A DNA stretch of 20,790 nt from a virus. Below, piece after piece: positions 1 through 7,318 of this stretch (positions are counted from its first letter, which is position 1; each line of letters opens with the position of its first letter). The stretch lies in the IMG/VR virus record IMGVR_UViG_3300027881_001202, positions 1 through 20,790 of that record; one strand, given 5' to 3'. Position numbers and translations under genes: made by a program. The notes under the pieces were generated by a model. It was not told where the DNA came from. It was given only the letters and a program-made list of their open reading frames with translations, and ran no database searches.

Positions 1-1
1 T

Positions 2-1975
2 ATTGCATTACCGACCGAATACCAACAATTTATACACCTTAGCAGATACGCACGATATAGAGAGGAACTTGGAGGAAGAGAGACTTGGAGTGATACCGTT
101 AATCGCTACCTTGATTTTTTTGAAGGACATCTTGCAGAGTATTATCCTGACGGTGTTAAAGCATACAAAAAAGTTCGTCCCGAACTTGAATTTTCAATTC
201 TAAATTTAGAAGTAATGCCATCCATGCGTTGTATGATGGCCGCAGGGAAAGCATTAGAACGTGATGCTGTAGCAGGTTACAACTGTTCTTTCCTTGCTGT
301 CGATTCTATGCGAGCATTTGACGAAACAATGTACATCTTAATGTGTGGCACTGGCGTTGGTTTTAGTGTTGAGCGTCAAGAAGTAGCAAACCTTCCGCCA
401 GTAGCGGAGGACTTCTTTGATAGTGATACTGTTATTGTCGTTCCAGATTCCAAGCTAGGGTGGGCCGCGAGCTTTCGCGAATTGGTTGCGATGCTCTACA
501 ACGGTCGCATTCCTAAGTGGGACCTGAGTCGTTTGCGTCCAGCGGGTGCAAGACTTAAAACATTCGGTGGTCGCAGTTCAGGCCCAGGACCATTAGATGA
601 ATTGTTTCGTTTCACAATTGACATCTTTACAAATGCAAAAGGACGTAAACTAAACAGCATTGAGTGTCACGATCTTATGTGTAAGATTGGAGACATAGTT
701 GTAGTAGGTGGGGTACGTCGTTCTGCGTTGATTTCTCTATCAAACTTGTCAGACGAACGTATGCGTCACGCTAAATCTGGTAAATGGTGGGAACTAGAAG
801 TACAACGTGCATTGGCAAATAATAGTGTTGCGTATACTGAGCGTCCAGAGATGGAAATTTTTATGCGTGAGTGGTTATCACTAGTAGAATCAAAATCTGG
901 TGAGCGAGGTATTTTCAATGTAGAGGCGGCACAGAAACACGCAAGCAAAAATGGTCGTCGAGATGGTTCGCTTGTTAAAGGCACGAATCCTTGTTCGGAG
1001 ATTTTACTACGCAACAAACAATTTTGTAACCTATCTGAAGTAGTGGTGCGTGTAAATGACGACTTTGAATCTCTTGCACGTAAAGCGCGTATCGCAACTA
1101 TATTAGGAACACTACAATCCTCACTTACTAATTTCCGTTACCTTAGCAAAGACTGGGCACGTAATACAATTGAAGAATCATTGCTGGGCGTTAGCCTAAC
1201 AGGCATTATGGACAATGAATTTTTGAGTGGCAAGAAAGGCAAGCGCGATATTACATTACCTGATTTTCTTGAAGACCTTAAAGACGTCTGTGTTCAGGAA
1301 AACAAGAAATGGGCAAACACAATTGGCGTTAATCAATCAACAGCAATCACATGCATCAAGCCGTCGGGCACAGTCTCACAGCTTGTAGATTCAGCAAGTG
1401 GAATTCATCCACGTTACAGCGAATATTATATTCGTACAGTACGCGCAGATAAGAAAGATCCACTTGCTGTTTTTATGAACGCATATTCTTTCCCTGTTGA
1501 GGACGATGTAACAAAGCCAACACATAATTCTGTATATTCTTTCCCTGTTCATGCTCCAAGAAATAGCGTTATGCGCGACGACATGAACGCTATTGAACAA
1601 CTAGAACTTTGGAAAATTTATGCAACACACTGGTGCGAACACAAACCATCCATTACAGTTTACGTACATGAAAATGAATGGTTGGGAGTTGGCGCTTGGG
1701 TGTACGAAAACTTTGACCATATGAGCGGCGTATCATTTTTGCCACATACAAATCACTCATATCGACAAGCCCCGTACCAAGAGATCGACAAAGAAACATA
1801 CAACACACTTGTAAAAGAAATGCCAAAGAATGTTGATTGGTCATTACTCTCCGAATACGAACACGAAGACAACACAGCAGGCGCGCAAACCCTTGCATGT
1901 ACATCAGGATCATGCGAGATTGTAGACCTCACATCCGACACAGTAAACACACTAGACATACCGACAGGAGAATAA
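2..1975 (+). CDS. nrdJ: Adenosylcobalamin-dependent ribonucleoside-triphosphate reductase (class II), 5'-truncated
   Basis: This enzyme reduces ribonucleotides to deoxyribonucleotides with coenzyme B12, supplying dNTPs for phage DNA synthesis. The reading frame is already open at base 2, so the gene starts upstream; 657 residues are visible, against about 739 in the Lactobacillus enzyme. Counting from base 2, C95 (in NCSF), N329/C331/E333 (in GTNPCSEILL) and C342 match the catalytic C119, N406/C408/E410 and C419 of that enzyme, with the same 11-residue gap between the last two Cys. The PSGTVS segment and the tail pair C633/C638 (C-x4-C, used for re-reduction by thioredoxin) also fit. The segment HLSRYARY before the first internal Met (215) is typical of the family, so 215 is not the real start. 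The Sm-like gene follows 1 base later. Very confident. Confidence 0.96.
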   Translation: MALPTEYQQFIHLSRYARYREELGGRETWSDTVNRYLDFFEGHLAEYYPDGVKAYKKVRPELEFSILNLEVMPSMRCMMAAGKALERDAVAGYNCSFLAVDSMRAFDETMYILMCGTGVGFSVERQEVANLPPVAEDFFDSDTVIVVPDSKLGWAASFRELVAMLYNGRIPKWDLSRLRPAGARLKTFGGRSSGPGPLDELFRFTIDIFTNAKGRKLNSIECHDLMCKIGDIVVVGGVRRSALISLSNLSDERMRHAKSGKWWELEVQRALANNSVAYTERPEMEIFMREWLSLVESKSGERGIFNVEAAQKHASKNGRRDGSLVKGTNPCSEILLRNKQFCNLSEVVVRVNDDFESLARKARIATILGTLQSSLTNFRYLSKDWARNTIEESLLGVSLTGIMDNEFLSGKKGKRDITLPDFLEDLKDVCVQENKKWANTIGVNQSTAITCIKPSGTVSQLVDSASGIHPRYSEYYIRTVRADKKDPLAVFMNAYSFPVEDDVTKPTHNSVYSFPVHAPRNSVMRDDMNAIEQLELWKIYATHWCEHKPSITVYVHENEWLGVGAWVYENFDHMSGVSFLPHTNHSYRQAPYQEIDKETYNTLVKEMPKNVDWSLLSEYEHEDNTAGAQTLACTSGSCEIVDLTSDTVNTLDIPTGE

Positions 1976-1976
1976 A

Positions 1977-2300
1977 ATGTTAGAAAATAAAGAAGTAAAA
2001 TTTGAAAAAGACAAAATCATTGCGATCCGTATTAGCACGGGCGATGAAATTATTGGGCAAATTAAAGAATTTGATAGTAGCTCAATTACATTACACATGC
2101 CATGTTCTTTGGCGATGCAGGAAAAAGGCATTGGTCTAGTTCCAGCAACAATGATGGGTGACCCAGGTGCACCAGTTAAATATGAGCGTTCCGCAATTAT
2201 TGCAACTATGTCACCTAACAAGCAGTTTCTATCAGTATATGAAAATCATATTTCACCAGTACTTGTGCCTAAGGAGCAGACATTAATCGTACCTAAATAA
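1977..2300 (+). CDS. Sm-like (LSm/Hfq-fold) phage protein
   Basis: A 107-residue protein whose first half reads like an Sm fold: a short charged helix, then strands around IIAIRISTGDEIIGQIKEF, with the G-D-E-x-x-G turn and a following hydrophobic strand (SITLHMPCSL). Sm-like proteins of this type are known from marine phages, including a crystal structure of one of putative cyanophage origin; RNA binding is plausible but not shown. The C-terminal half (residues 60-107) carries a Gly/Pro-rich segment and further strands. It begins one base after the reductase stop codon, so it is probably translated from the same mRNA. It could instead be a structural protein using a similar barrel. Family assignment is from pattern only. 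Confidence 0.6.
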   Translation: MLENKEVKFEKDKIIAIRISTGDEIIGQIKEFDSSSITLHMPCSLAMQEKGIGLVPATMMGDPGAPVKYERSAIIATMSPNKQFLSVYENHISPVLVPKEQTLIVPK

Positions 2301-2309
2301 ATAGATTAC

Positions 2310-2317
2310 GATAAATA
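2310..2317 (+). promoter_or_regulatory. GATAAATA late-promoter-like element
   Basis: GATAAATA followed by TACG, 33 bases before the ATG at 2351. It is one of six identical octamers ahead of genes in this window and resembles the T4 late promoter TATAAATA, which is recognised by a phage sigma factor. The expected transcript start is near 2323. Confidence 0.6.
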
Positions 2318-2350
2318 TACGTGTATTTGTAACACACACAGGAGCATATA

Positions 2351-2560
2351 ATGGCACAAGGAAAATCACCTTTTGAACTACGCGCAGACCTGCTAAAGCT
2401 GGCTTTTAGTATTTTACAAGCCAAGCATTGTGCAGCCGCGGTAGCTAATGGTTGTGACCACGCAGAGACAGCACCAACCTCAGAAGAAGTAATTGACGAA
2501 GCACGGAAGCTTAATGATTTCATCTCCAAATCTGGAAGTGATCGCATACCCCGCACGTAA
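2351..2560 (+). CDS. Small conserved phage protein, unknown function
   Basis: A 69-residue protein with a good ribosome binding site (AGGAG at 2340-2344) and a late-promoter-like element upstream. Residues 8-28 (FELRADLLKLAFSILQAKH) look like an amphipathic helix, and residues 43-61 (TSEEVIDEARKLNDFISK) a second one. This two-helix arrangement with a TSEEVI-E--KL pattern resembles small proteins of T4-type marine phages, as I remember them. No catalytic motif or membrane segment is seen. Function unknown; it may be a small DNA- or protein-binding factor. Confidence 0.7.
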   Translation: MAQGKSPFELRADLLKLAFSILQAKHCAAAVANGCDHAETAPTSEEVIDEARKLNDFISKSGSDRIPRT

Positions 2561-2588
2561 GTCCTTGATTTTTAGTAATAGATAATTG

Positions 2589-2617
2589 TTGACAACCATT
2601 CACTAGTTTGCTATAAT
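2589..2617 (+). promoter_or_regulatory. Consensus sigma70 promoter with dyad on the -35 box
   Basis: TTGACA (2589-2594), 17-base spacer, TATAAT (2612-2617): a perfect match to the sigma70 consensus. The -35 box lies inside an inverted repeat, AATTGTTG-A-CAACCATT (2584-2600), with one mismatch, which could be a repressor site. It should drive the phosphoesterase group starting at 2641. Confidence 0.88.
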
Positions 2618-2640
2618 ACTAATACTATTAAGGAAATCCT

Positions 2641-3456
2641 ATGAAATTTCGCCTAATGAGCGACCTGCACTTAGAGTTCGGGTTGGCTCGTCCAAAAGAC
2701 CATAATCCAGTTGCGCTGGACGATGACAAATATACAGTCCTCATTCTTGCAGGAGATGTTTGCACGGGTCTTGATGCGGAAGGTTTCATTTACGCAATGT
2801 GCAAGCGTTTCTACAAAGTTGTCTATGTCCTAGGCAACCATGAATTCTATCACAAAGAATACAACAAACTTCGTCGTCAGTGGAACGATTATCCTGCACT
2901 ACCAGGTAACTTCATTTTGCTAGACGATCATGTTGCAATTATTGATGATCCGTACGAGACTGGAAAACAGGCTCGTTTGGTCGGCGGAACACTGTGGACT
3001 GATTTTAACAAACAGGACTACGTTGCAATGTACAGGGCAAAAGGCGGCATGAATGACTTCTACTGCATTAAGTGGAAGGGCAAGAATGACGCTGGTGTTT
3101 ATTACAAGCGTAAATTTGATCCTGCTGATACAGTGCGGATACATAAGCAAACGTTGTTTCTTATCACAGAAACAGTACGTGAGCCATTTGACGGACCGAC
3201 AGTGGTCGTAACACATCACCTGCCACATCCGTTGTGCGTACATCAACAGTTCAGAACTGATGCGCTTAACCCTGCATACATGACAAATCTTGATGATGTA
3301 ATTGCAGACAATGACATTGCTGTTTGGTGCCACGGTCATACGCACACAAACGTCGATGTTGAGATTCATGGCACACGGATTTTGTGCAATCCTCGGGGAT
3401 ATGTACCCGATGATTTAAACCCAGGATATATCGATGCCCTTACTTTCGAGGTTTAG
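2641..3456 (+). CDS. Calcineurin-like metallophosphoesterase
   Basis: A 271-residue member of the binuclear-metal phosphoesterase superfamily. The motifs appear in order: D8-x-H10 (SDLHLEFG), D39 (LAGDV), N66-H67-E (GNHEFY), H192-H193 (VVTHH), and H231-G-H233-T-H235 (HGHTHTN). All metal ligands expected for the fold are present, so it should be active on a phosphate ester. Substrate is not predictable: nucleotides, cyclic nucleotides, nucleic acid ends or phosphoproteins are all possible. The RBS AAGGAAA sits just before the ATG, and a consensus promoter lies 24 bases further up. It heads a group with a membrane protein, a second metallophosphoesterase and a HAD phosphatase. The last 23 bases overlap the next gene. 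Confidence 0.92.
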   Translation: MKFRLMSDLHLEFGLARPKDHNPVALDDDKYTVLILAGDVCTGLDAEGFIYAMCKRFYKVVYVLGNHEFYHKEYNKLRRQWNDYPALPGNFILLDDHVAIIDDPYETGKQARLVGGTLWTDFNKQDYVAMYRAKGGMNDFYCIKWKGKNDAGVYYKRKFDPADTVRIHKQTLFLITETVREPFDGPTVVVTHHLPHPLCVHQQFRTDALNPAYMTNLDDVIADNDIAVWCHGHTHTNVDVEIHGTRILCNPRGYVPDDLNPGYIDALTFEV

Positions 3457-3784
3457 TATTTGGAACACATTCGCTATTTTAGCGATGCTTAATGTTTTGG
3501 ATGCTGCATCTACGGCAGTATTAGTAAATCAGTTTGGCCCTGAGATTGAGGGGAATCCCATGGTACGCTACTGGATCGAAGCATACGGAGTCACAGGACT
3601 CTATATGATTAAATTCATTGTAGTAGCGTTCATGGGTCTTGTCCTTTCTGTAATTGACCAATGTTACAAATCAAATATCCGCGTACACATAATAGCGCAC
3701 ACTTGTATGTGGATTTTGAACACAATTCTCGCCCTAATCGTTATAAACAATGTAATTCTTGTCTTTGCAACGATAAATACATAA
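3434..3784 (+). CDS. Small membrane protein, DUF5658-like
   Basis: A 116-residue protein with three predicted membrane helices (about 8-31, 53-74, 84-111). The pattern LNVLDAASTAVLVNQFGPEIEGNP followed by a Gly-rich second helix is typical of the DUF5658 family, whose function is unknown. The start at 3434 is preferred over 3485 because AGGA (3423-3426) is well spaced before it; this makes a 23-base overlap with the phosphoesterase gene and suggests translational coupling. The sequence between helices 1 and 2 (PEIEGNPMVRYW) is the most conserved-looking part. A late-promoter-like GATAAATA lies inside its last codons and serves the next gene. Confidence 0.78.
   Translation: MPLLSRFSIWNTFAILAMLNVLDAASTAVLVNQFGPEIEGNPMVRYWIEAYGVTGLYMIKFIVVAFMGLVLSVIDQCYKSNIRVHIIAHTCMWILNTILALIVINNVILVFATINT
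3772..3779 (+). promoter_or_regulatory. GATAAATA late-promoter-like element
   Basis: GATAAATAC, 19 bases before the ATG at 3799 and inside the end of the membrane-protein gene. The expected start site, near 3785, would leave a leader of about 14 bases containing the ribosome binding site CAGGGA. Confidence 0.6.
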
Positions 3785-3798
3785 ACAGGGAAACATTA

Positions 3799-4563
3799 AT
3801 GGACTTGAGGAAGATTGTAGCTGGCAGCGGCTACAGTGGATTGGCTACTTTTAGCGACATTCACGGACATGCTAAGAAGTTAAAGAAGGGTATTAAGTAT
3901 GCCCTCAATAATAACCTATTCATCGTTTTCCTGGGTGACTTAGTTGACGGGCATGACAAACCACTTGAGACTGTGCTAGCAGTAAAAACTATTCTTGATG
4001 AAGGCAATGGTGTGCTTGTTATCGGAAATCACGATGATAAGTTTTATCGTTACGCAAAGGGTAATCCCGTTATATTGAAAAAGGCTAATAAGCAGACACT
4101 TGCAGATATACCTAAGAATGGTCAGAAATTGTTTTTACAAACAATGATCGACCTTAATGACCACCCTCGTTCTGATTATCATTTTGAATATGACAATTGG
4201 GTGTTTATACATGGTAGCTGCCACGAAGAAATTTGGCAACAGCCTGAAAAGCTTTCTACAAAGGCAAAGCATCGCGCATTGTATGGTGAGGTAAATGGTG
4301 AAACTGACGAAACAGGTTTCCCTATACGCTTATATAATTGGGTGGATGAAATACCTTCGGGAAGAGGTGTCGTAGTAGGACACGACAGAAAGCCCTACGG
4401 CGGCGAGAAGCTTGCCGATACAGGCCCGTTTGACCATACAAACGATCAGGGCGGTCGAGTAATTTTCAGCGACACTGGTTGCGGCAAGGGCGGTAAACTA
4501 ACATTAACTGTTTTCAGATTTGAAGGCGACACAATCGAGCAAGCGGGTTATGAAACTCTTTGA
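3799..4563 (+). CDS. Metallophosphoesterase of the PnkP / Ser-Thr phosphatase type
   Basis: A 254-residue phosphoesterase unrelated in detail to the one at 2641. Motifs: D20-I-H22-G (FSDIHGH), G-D47-L-V-D50 (FLGDLVDG), G-N77-H78-D (VIGNHDDK), H138 (FIHGS) and H195 (VVGHDRKP). This order matches the PrpA, ApaH and PnkP-phosphatase group, which act on phosphoproteins, dinucleoside polyphosphates or RNA ends. The usual GDxVDRG has become GDLVDGHD, so the Arg often used to bind phosphate is missing there. The start at 3799 follows CAGGGA; an in-frame ATG at 3661 lies deep inside the membrane-protein gene and has no motif support. The end overlaps the HAD gene by 14 bases. Confidence 0.87.
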   Translation: MDLRKIVAGSGYSGLATFSDIHGHAKKLKKGIKYALNNNLFIVFLGDLVDGHDKPLETVLAVKTILDEGNGVLVIGNHDDKFYRYAKGNPVILKKANKQTLADIPKNGQKLFLQTMIDLNDHPRSDYHFEYDNWVFIHGSCHEEIWQQPEKLSTKAKHRALYGEVNGETDETGFPIRLYNWVDEIPSGRGVVVGHDRKPYGGEKLADTGPFDHTNDQGGRVIFSDTGCGKGGKLTLTVFRFEGDTIEQAGYETL

Positions 4564-5053
4564 GATGAAAAAGGATTATAAGATTTACGTTGACTTGGAC
4601 GGCGTTATGGCTGACCTTGACAAACACGTAAAAGAACGTACGGGCATGAGTTTTGAACAACTACGTGCAACAGGTAGCGGCTTCACTCAGTTTTGTGCAG
4701 CAGAACGTAAAGAGGGAAACACTGTATTTGACAATTTAGATAAAATGCCAGACGCAGACGAATTGTGGAATTTTGTAGTCAAGTACAATCCAGATATTTT
4801 AACAGCAACAGGATATCCTATTGAGAAAGCAACAGCAGAAAAGATACGTTGGGTGATGAACAATCTTAGCGGATACGATCAAATCCTAACAACCGTTTCA
4901 GGGGTGAACAAACACAAATACGCAGCCCCTAATCACATATTAATAGATGATCGAAATAAAGCTATTCTGCCTTGGCGCAAGGCGGGCGGCATCGGCATCC
5001 TACATACCAGCGCAGCAGACACCATATCACAACTACAAAAATTGGGTTTATAA
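4550..5053 (+). CDS. HAD-family 5'(3')-deoxyribonucleotidase-like phosphatase
   Basis: A 167-residue HAD hydrolase. Motif I is D15-L-D17-G-V (YVDLDGVMAD), with D15 the expected nucleophile and D17 the acid/base. Motif II is T87 within ILTATGYP, the motif III Lys is K121 or K123, and motif IV is D133-D134 (ILIDDR). This compact layout matches the NT5C / YorS-type nucleotidases common in phages, which remove 5' phosphates from (deoxy)nucleoside monophosphates. The start is uncertain: 4550 has an AGCGGG upstream, 4565 (MKKDYKIY) is also possible, and 4520 is less likely. It overlaps the previous gene and closes the three-phosphatase group. A dyad and promoter follow. Confidence 0.85.
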   Translation: MKLFEMKKDYKIYVDLDGVMADLDKHVKERTGMSFEQLRATGSGFTQFCAAERKEGNTVFDNLDKMPDADELWNFVVKYNPDILTATGYPIEKATAEKIRWVMNNLSGYDQILTTVSGVNKHKYAAPNHILIDDRNKAILPWRKAGGIGILHTSAADTISQLQKLGL

Positions 5054-5090
5054 TCAACAGCTTATAAGTTATTGATTTTAAAAAGGGTAC

Positions 5091-5131
5091 ATAAGTCCTT
5101 GAATTTTAACAGGATTAAGATATTGACTTAT
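5091..5131. repeat. Inverted repeat overlapping the -35 box of the next promoter
   Basis: ATAAGTC (5091-5097) and GACTTAT (5125-5131) are perfect inverted copies 27 bases apart. The right copy covers most of the -35 box TTGACT (5123-5128). This could be an operator pair or a weak hairpin; no T run follows, so it is not a terminator. Confidence 0.5.
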
Positions 5132-5151
5132 GGGCACCTTTAACGTATAAT
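5123..5151 (+). promoter_or_regulatory. sigma70-type promoter for the cell-wall hydrolase unit
   Basis: TTGACT (5123-5128), 17-base spacer, TATAAT (5146-5151). The start site should be near 5158, which lies after the ATG at 5155. That rules out 5155 as a start for this transcript and supports 5185. Confidence 0.8.
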
Positions 5152-5184
5152 TATATGTCTAAAGTAAGGATTCAGATAGATTAC

Positions 5185-5877
5185 ATGAAAACTGTAACCA
5201 AAATCAAAGATGCACTTATTTCAACACTCGCTGTGGCGGGTGTTTTGCTAACTGCACCAATGGTTTATGCGACACTAAATGTAATGACCCGTCCTGAAAT
5301 GATTACAGTTACAGTAGAACTTCCACAGCGCCGCAAAGGCGTTGTTACACTTTGGGATGCAGTTGACAACGACGTTGGCTTAGGTGATTCGCCAGATTGG
5401 TATGTTGACTACGAAGCTCAAAGTCGAAATTACGTAGAGCCAGAATACGTCTTTTATAATCACAGGACCTATACAGCAGCAGAACACGTATGTCTTGCTA
5501 AAAACATATATTTCGAGGCTCGCAATGAATCCCTCAAAGGTCAGGTTGCTATTGCTCTTGTAACGCTAAATCGTTTACAAGAGGCGCGCTGGTCAAGTGA
5601 AGTTTGTGGCGTAGTCTATGACAACAATCAGTTTTCTTGGTATTGGGATGGTCTATCTGATCGCCCACGTAATCACACCTCTTACAACGATATTGCTTTA
5701 CTTGCAAGTGCAATGCTTGATCCAGATACAGCAATGTATGATTTCACGTATGGATCAACCCATTATCATGCGACTTATGTGGAGCCGTACTGGATTGATT
5801 ATATGGTACTTAGAGCGAAAATCGACACACACATTTTTTACTATGAGCCACCTGTCACAATAACCGCTCGTCTATGA
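5185..5877 (+). CDS. SleB-type (Hydrolase_2) cell-wall hydrolase with N-terminal export signal
   Basis: A 230-residue peptidoglycan hydrolase. Residues 100-221 match the SleB/CwlJ Hydrolase_2 domain: the catalytic Glu is E111 (IYFEARNE), followed by GQVAIALVTLNR, CGVVYDNNQFSW and the THYHA...PYW end pattern. This domain acts as a lytic enzyme on peptidoglycan. Residues 12-29 are hydrophobic and end in MVYA, so the protein is probably exported by Sec or held as a signal-anchor-release endolysin. It is the only lysin candidate in the window. The start at 5185 is chosen because the promoter's start point lies beyond 5155; AAGGA at 5166-5170 is rather distant. Its stop overlaps the next ATG (ATGA), so the two are coupled. 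Confidence 0.88.
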   Translation: MKTVTKIKDALISTLAVAGVLLTAPMVYATLNVMTRPEMITVTVELPQRRKGVVTLWDAVDNDVGLGDSPDWYVDYEAQSRNYVEPEYVFYNHRTYTAAEHVCLAKNIYFEARNESLKGQVAIALVTLNRLQEARWSSEVCGVVYDNNQFSWYWDGLSDRPRNHTSYNDIALLASAMLDPDTAMYDFTYGSTHYHATYVEPYWIDYMVLRAKIDTHIFYYEPPVTITARL

Positions 5878-6482
5878 TAATTTCTCACCGTAAAAAGTTT
5901 GCCTTTTTTGCAAACCCGAAAACAGGCAGTAAAGCAGTTGGCTTGACACTACGCTTGTCAGGAATTTTCGATCAAGATGATATAATGTCAGCACAGCCAT
6001 TCCCTGCTACGCGCACAGCACGAATAGAACTCCCCGAATATAATCTTAACGGTCACAAAACATATCTAGTGGATCACATGAATCCTGCAGAGGCAATTGA
6101 GGCAGGATTCATAACGTTAGAACAGTTACGTGAATATAACTGCTACGCCTTTTTACGCGAACCTGAAGAAAGGTTTTATGCGGCAGAGGTTTGTATGCAA
6201 ATCAATCGGCACGGACAAATTGCAGCACTTGAAGACTTAGGCGAACTAACCGCACCACCACAACACACCTATTTCTTTGTTGATGGAGAACAAGTTGTCA
6301 CTCCATTGGATTTCGGACATCTCGAAATGGAAATGAAATTTGTGTTATCAGAATTGGGTGCAACACAAACAGAAATTCCACAAGTACGCAAGATAGTTCG
6401 TGCAAATATGGTGTATGACGTTCTATACGAACCAAGTGAACACATGGAAGACATCCTCTTCTACAAAAATATGATACAATAA
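5874..6482 (+). CDS. Sulfotransferase-like protein
   Basis: A 202-residue protein with two patterns of the PAPS-dependent sulfotransferase fold. Near the N-terminus, FFANPKTGSKAV (11-22) resembles the 5'-phosphosulfate loop (xxPKTGSTx). Residues 93-104, FLREPEERFYAA, resemble the 3'-phosphate-binding motif (xRDPxERxxSxY). The first strand and loop sit right at the start, as in Sulfotransfer_2 proteins. The substrate is unknown; in bacteria, relatives modify carbohydrates or glycolipids. It is coupled by an ATGA overlap to the cell-wall hydrolase, which hints at an envelope target. It could alternatively be a P-loop-like kinase, but no Walker B is evident. A terminator-like hairpin follows. 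Confidence 0.62.
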   Translation: MIISHRKKFAFFANPKTGSKAVGLTLRLSGIFDQDDIMSAQPFPATRTARIELPEYNLNGHKTYLVDHMNPAEAIEAGFITLEQLREYNCYAFLREPEERFYAAEVCMQINRHGQIAALEDLGELTAPPQHTYFFVDGEQVVTPLDFGHLEMEMKFVLSELGATQTEIPQVRKIVRANMVYDVLYEPSEHMEDILFYKNMIQ

Positions 6483-6501
6483 CAAATCCACAAGATAGTG
6501 G

Positions 6502-6533
6502 AAAGCTCCTTTGTCTTGACATTGGGGCTTTTT
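6502..6533 (+). terminator. Intrinsic-terminator-like hairpin overlapping a promoter
   Basis: AAAGCTCC (6502-6509) pairs with GGGGCTTT (6524-6531), eight pairs with one G-U, followed by a short T run (6529-6533). The 14-base loop contains the -35 box of the promoter at 6516. Confidence 0.55.
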
Positions 6534-6544
6534 CTGTGTATACT
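6516..6544 (+). promoter_or_regulatory. sigma70 promoter of the five-gene motif cluster and thyA
   Basis: TTGACA (6516-6521), 17-base spacer, TATACT (6539-6544). The sequence TTGACATTG is shared with the promoters at 17808 and 19106. It should drive 6574 through at least 8780, since all those genes overlap. Confidence 0.85.
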
Positions 6545-6573
6545 ACATACTAACATCTTTTTAGGAGTAGGAA

Positions 6574-6972
6574 ATGTTAGATCAAGTTCTTTCAGTATAT
6601 GTTACTGGACTAGGCTATACGTTAATAGGTAGCGTGATTATTGGATTATCGTTTGCAATTTATCGTTGGTACAAGTGTGTGCAACAATATATCGAAACAG
6701 GAAATATTGATAGTTCAGATGACAGTTGGGTCCTCATGGAAAATAACTGGTTTCACGGCAGTAGAAGTCAATATGATTTTGGAACAAATCCCTGGGTTGC
6801 AGCAGCAGACATAGTTACAGTTACAGTAATGGCTGGCATATTATCATTAGCTTGGCCTGTTACAATCATCACCACCACTGTAATTACATACGCAAGAATA
6901 GCTCGCGTAAGGTTTGCACGTAAAAAAGAATTCATGGACAGGTTACAGGGCGAGCATGTGGAAGTCGTTTAA
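6574..6972 (+). CDS. Membrane protein with C-terminal KKEFMDRLQG motif (cluster gene A)
   Basis: A 132-residue protein of unknown function. Predicted membrane helices are at about 9-31 and 78-107, with a hydrophilic, Asp/Ser/Trp-rich loop between them. The short basic tail carries R116-K-K-E-F-M-D-R-L-Q-G126, the first of five related motifs in five consecutive genes. Positive charges near residue 31 and after residue 108 would place the tail and the loop on the same, cytoplasmic side, if both helices cross the membrane. The RBS TAGGAG precedes the ATG and a strong promoter lies 29 bases further up. It may anchor a complex whose soluble members share the tail motif; that is inference. Confidence 0.8.
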   Translation: MLDQVLSVYVTGLGYTLIGSVIIGLSFAIYRWYKCVQQYIETGNIDSSDDSWVLMENNWFHGSRSQYDFGTNPWVAAADIVTVTVMAGILSLAWPVTIITTTVITYARIARVRFARKKEFMDRLQGEHVEVV

Positions 6973-7318
6973 TACTATCATACAAAAGGTCTGGCCTCCA
7001 TCACGAGAAAGAACTAAAAAGCAAGAATTCTTAGATAGACTAAAGGGTTTAACCGAAGTACAAATAAAAAATGGCACTCCTGTGGGTGTGACTTTTATGG
7101 TAACTGACGAGACCACAGGTCATGTAGATAATTATTTTCAAATAGGCCCAAGTGACTGGATTTCTTGGGGTACGTCACCAAAACCAGGTGAGTCAGTAAC
7201 ACAGCAATTTACTTCGCGAGAACTAGAAATACACTTGACTGATTTACTTCGTAAAGCGCGTCCAAATGGAAAGATTACAATGATAGATGAATCTTGTTGC
7301 ATAGTATTTGACAAATGA
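6956..7318 (+). CDS. Unknown protein with N-terminal KKQEFLDRLKG motif (cluster gene B)
   Basis: A 120-residue protein of unknown function. The motif K21-K-Q-E-F-L-D-R-L-K-G31 lies near the N-terminus, after a basic segment. The rest (40-120) alternates strands and turns and looks like a small folded domain, with TPVGVTFMVTDE, a W-I-S-W-G turn near residue 70, and a helix around TSRELEIHLTDLLRKA. The start at 6956 (AGGGCGAG upstream) gives a 17-base overlap with gene A; a start at 6914 would add a stretch that only mirrors gene A in another frame. The stop overlaps the next ATG as ATGA. It is the only member with a sizeable extra domain. Confidence 0.72.
   Translation: MWKSFNTIIQKVWPPSRERTKKQEFLDRLKGLTEVQIKNGTPVGVTFMVTDETTGHVDNYFQIGPSDWISWGTSPKPGESVTQQFTSRELEIHLTDLLRKARPNGKITMIDESCCIVFDK

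Noticed and set aside
3-203. 66-residue + strand open frame at the window start
   Set aside because: The reductase continues through this region in another frame (HLSRYARY and following family pattern).
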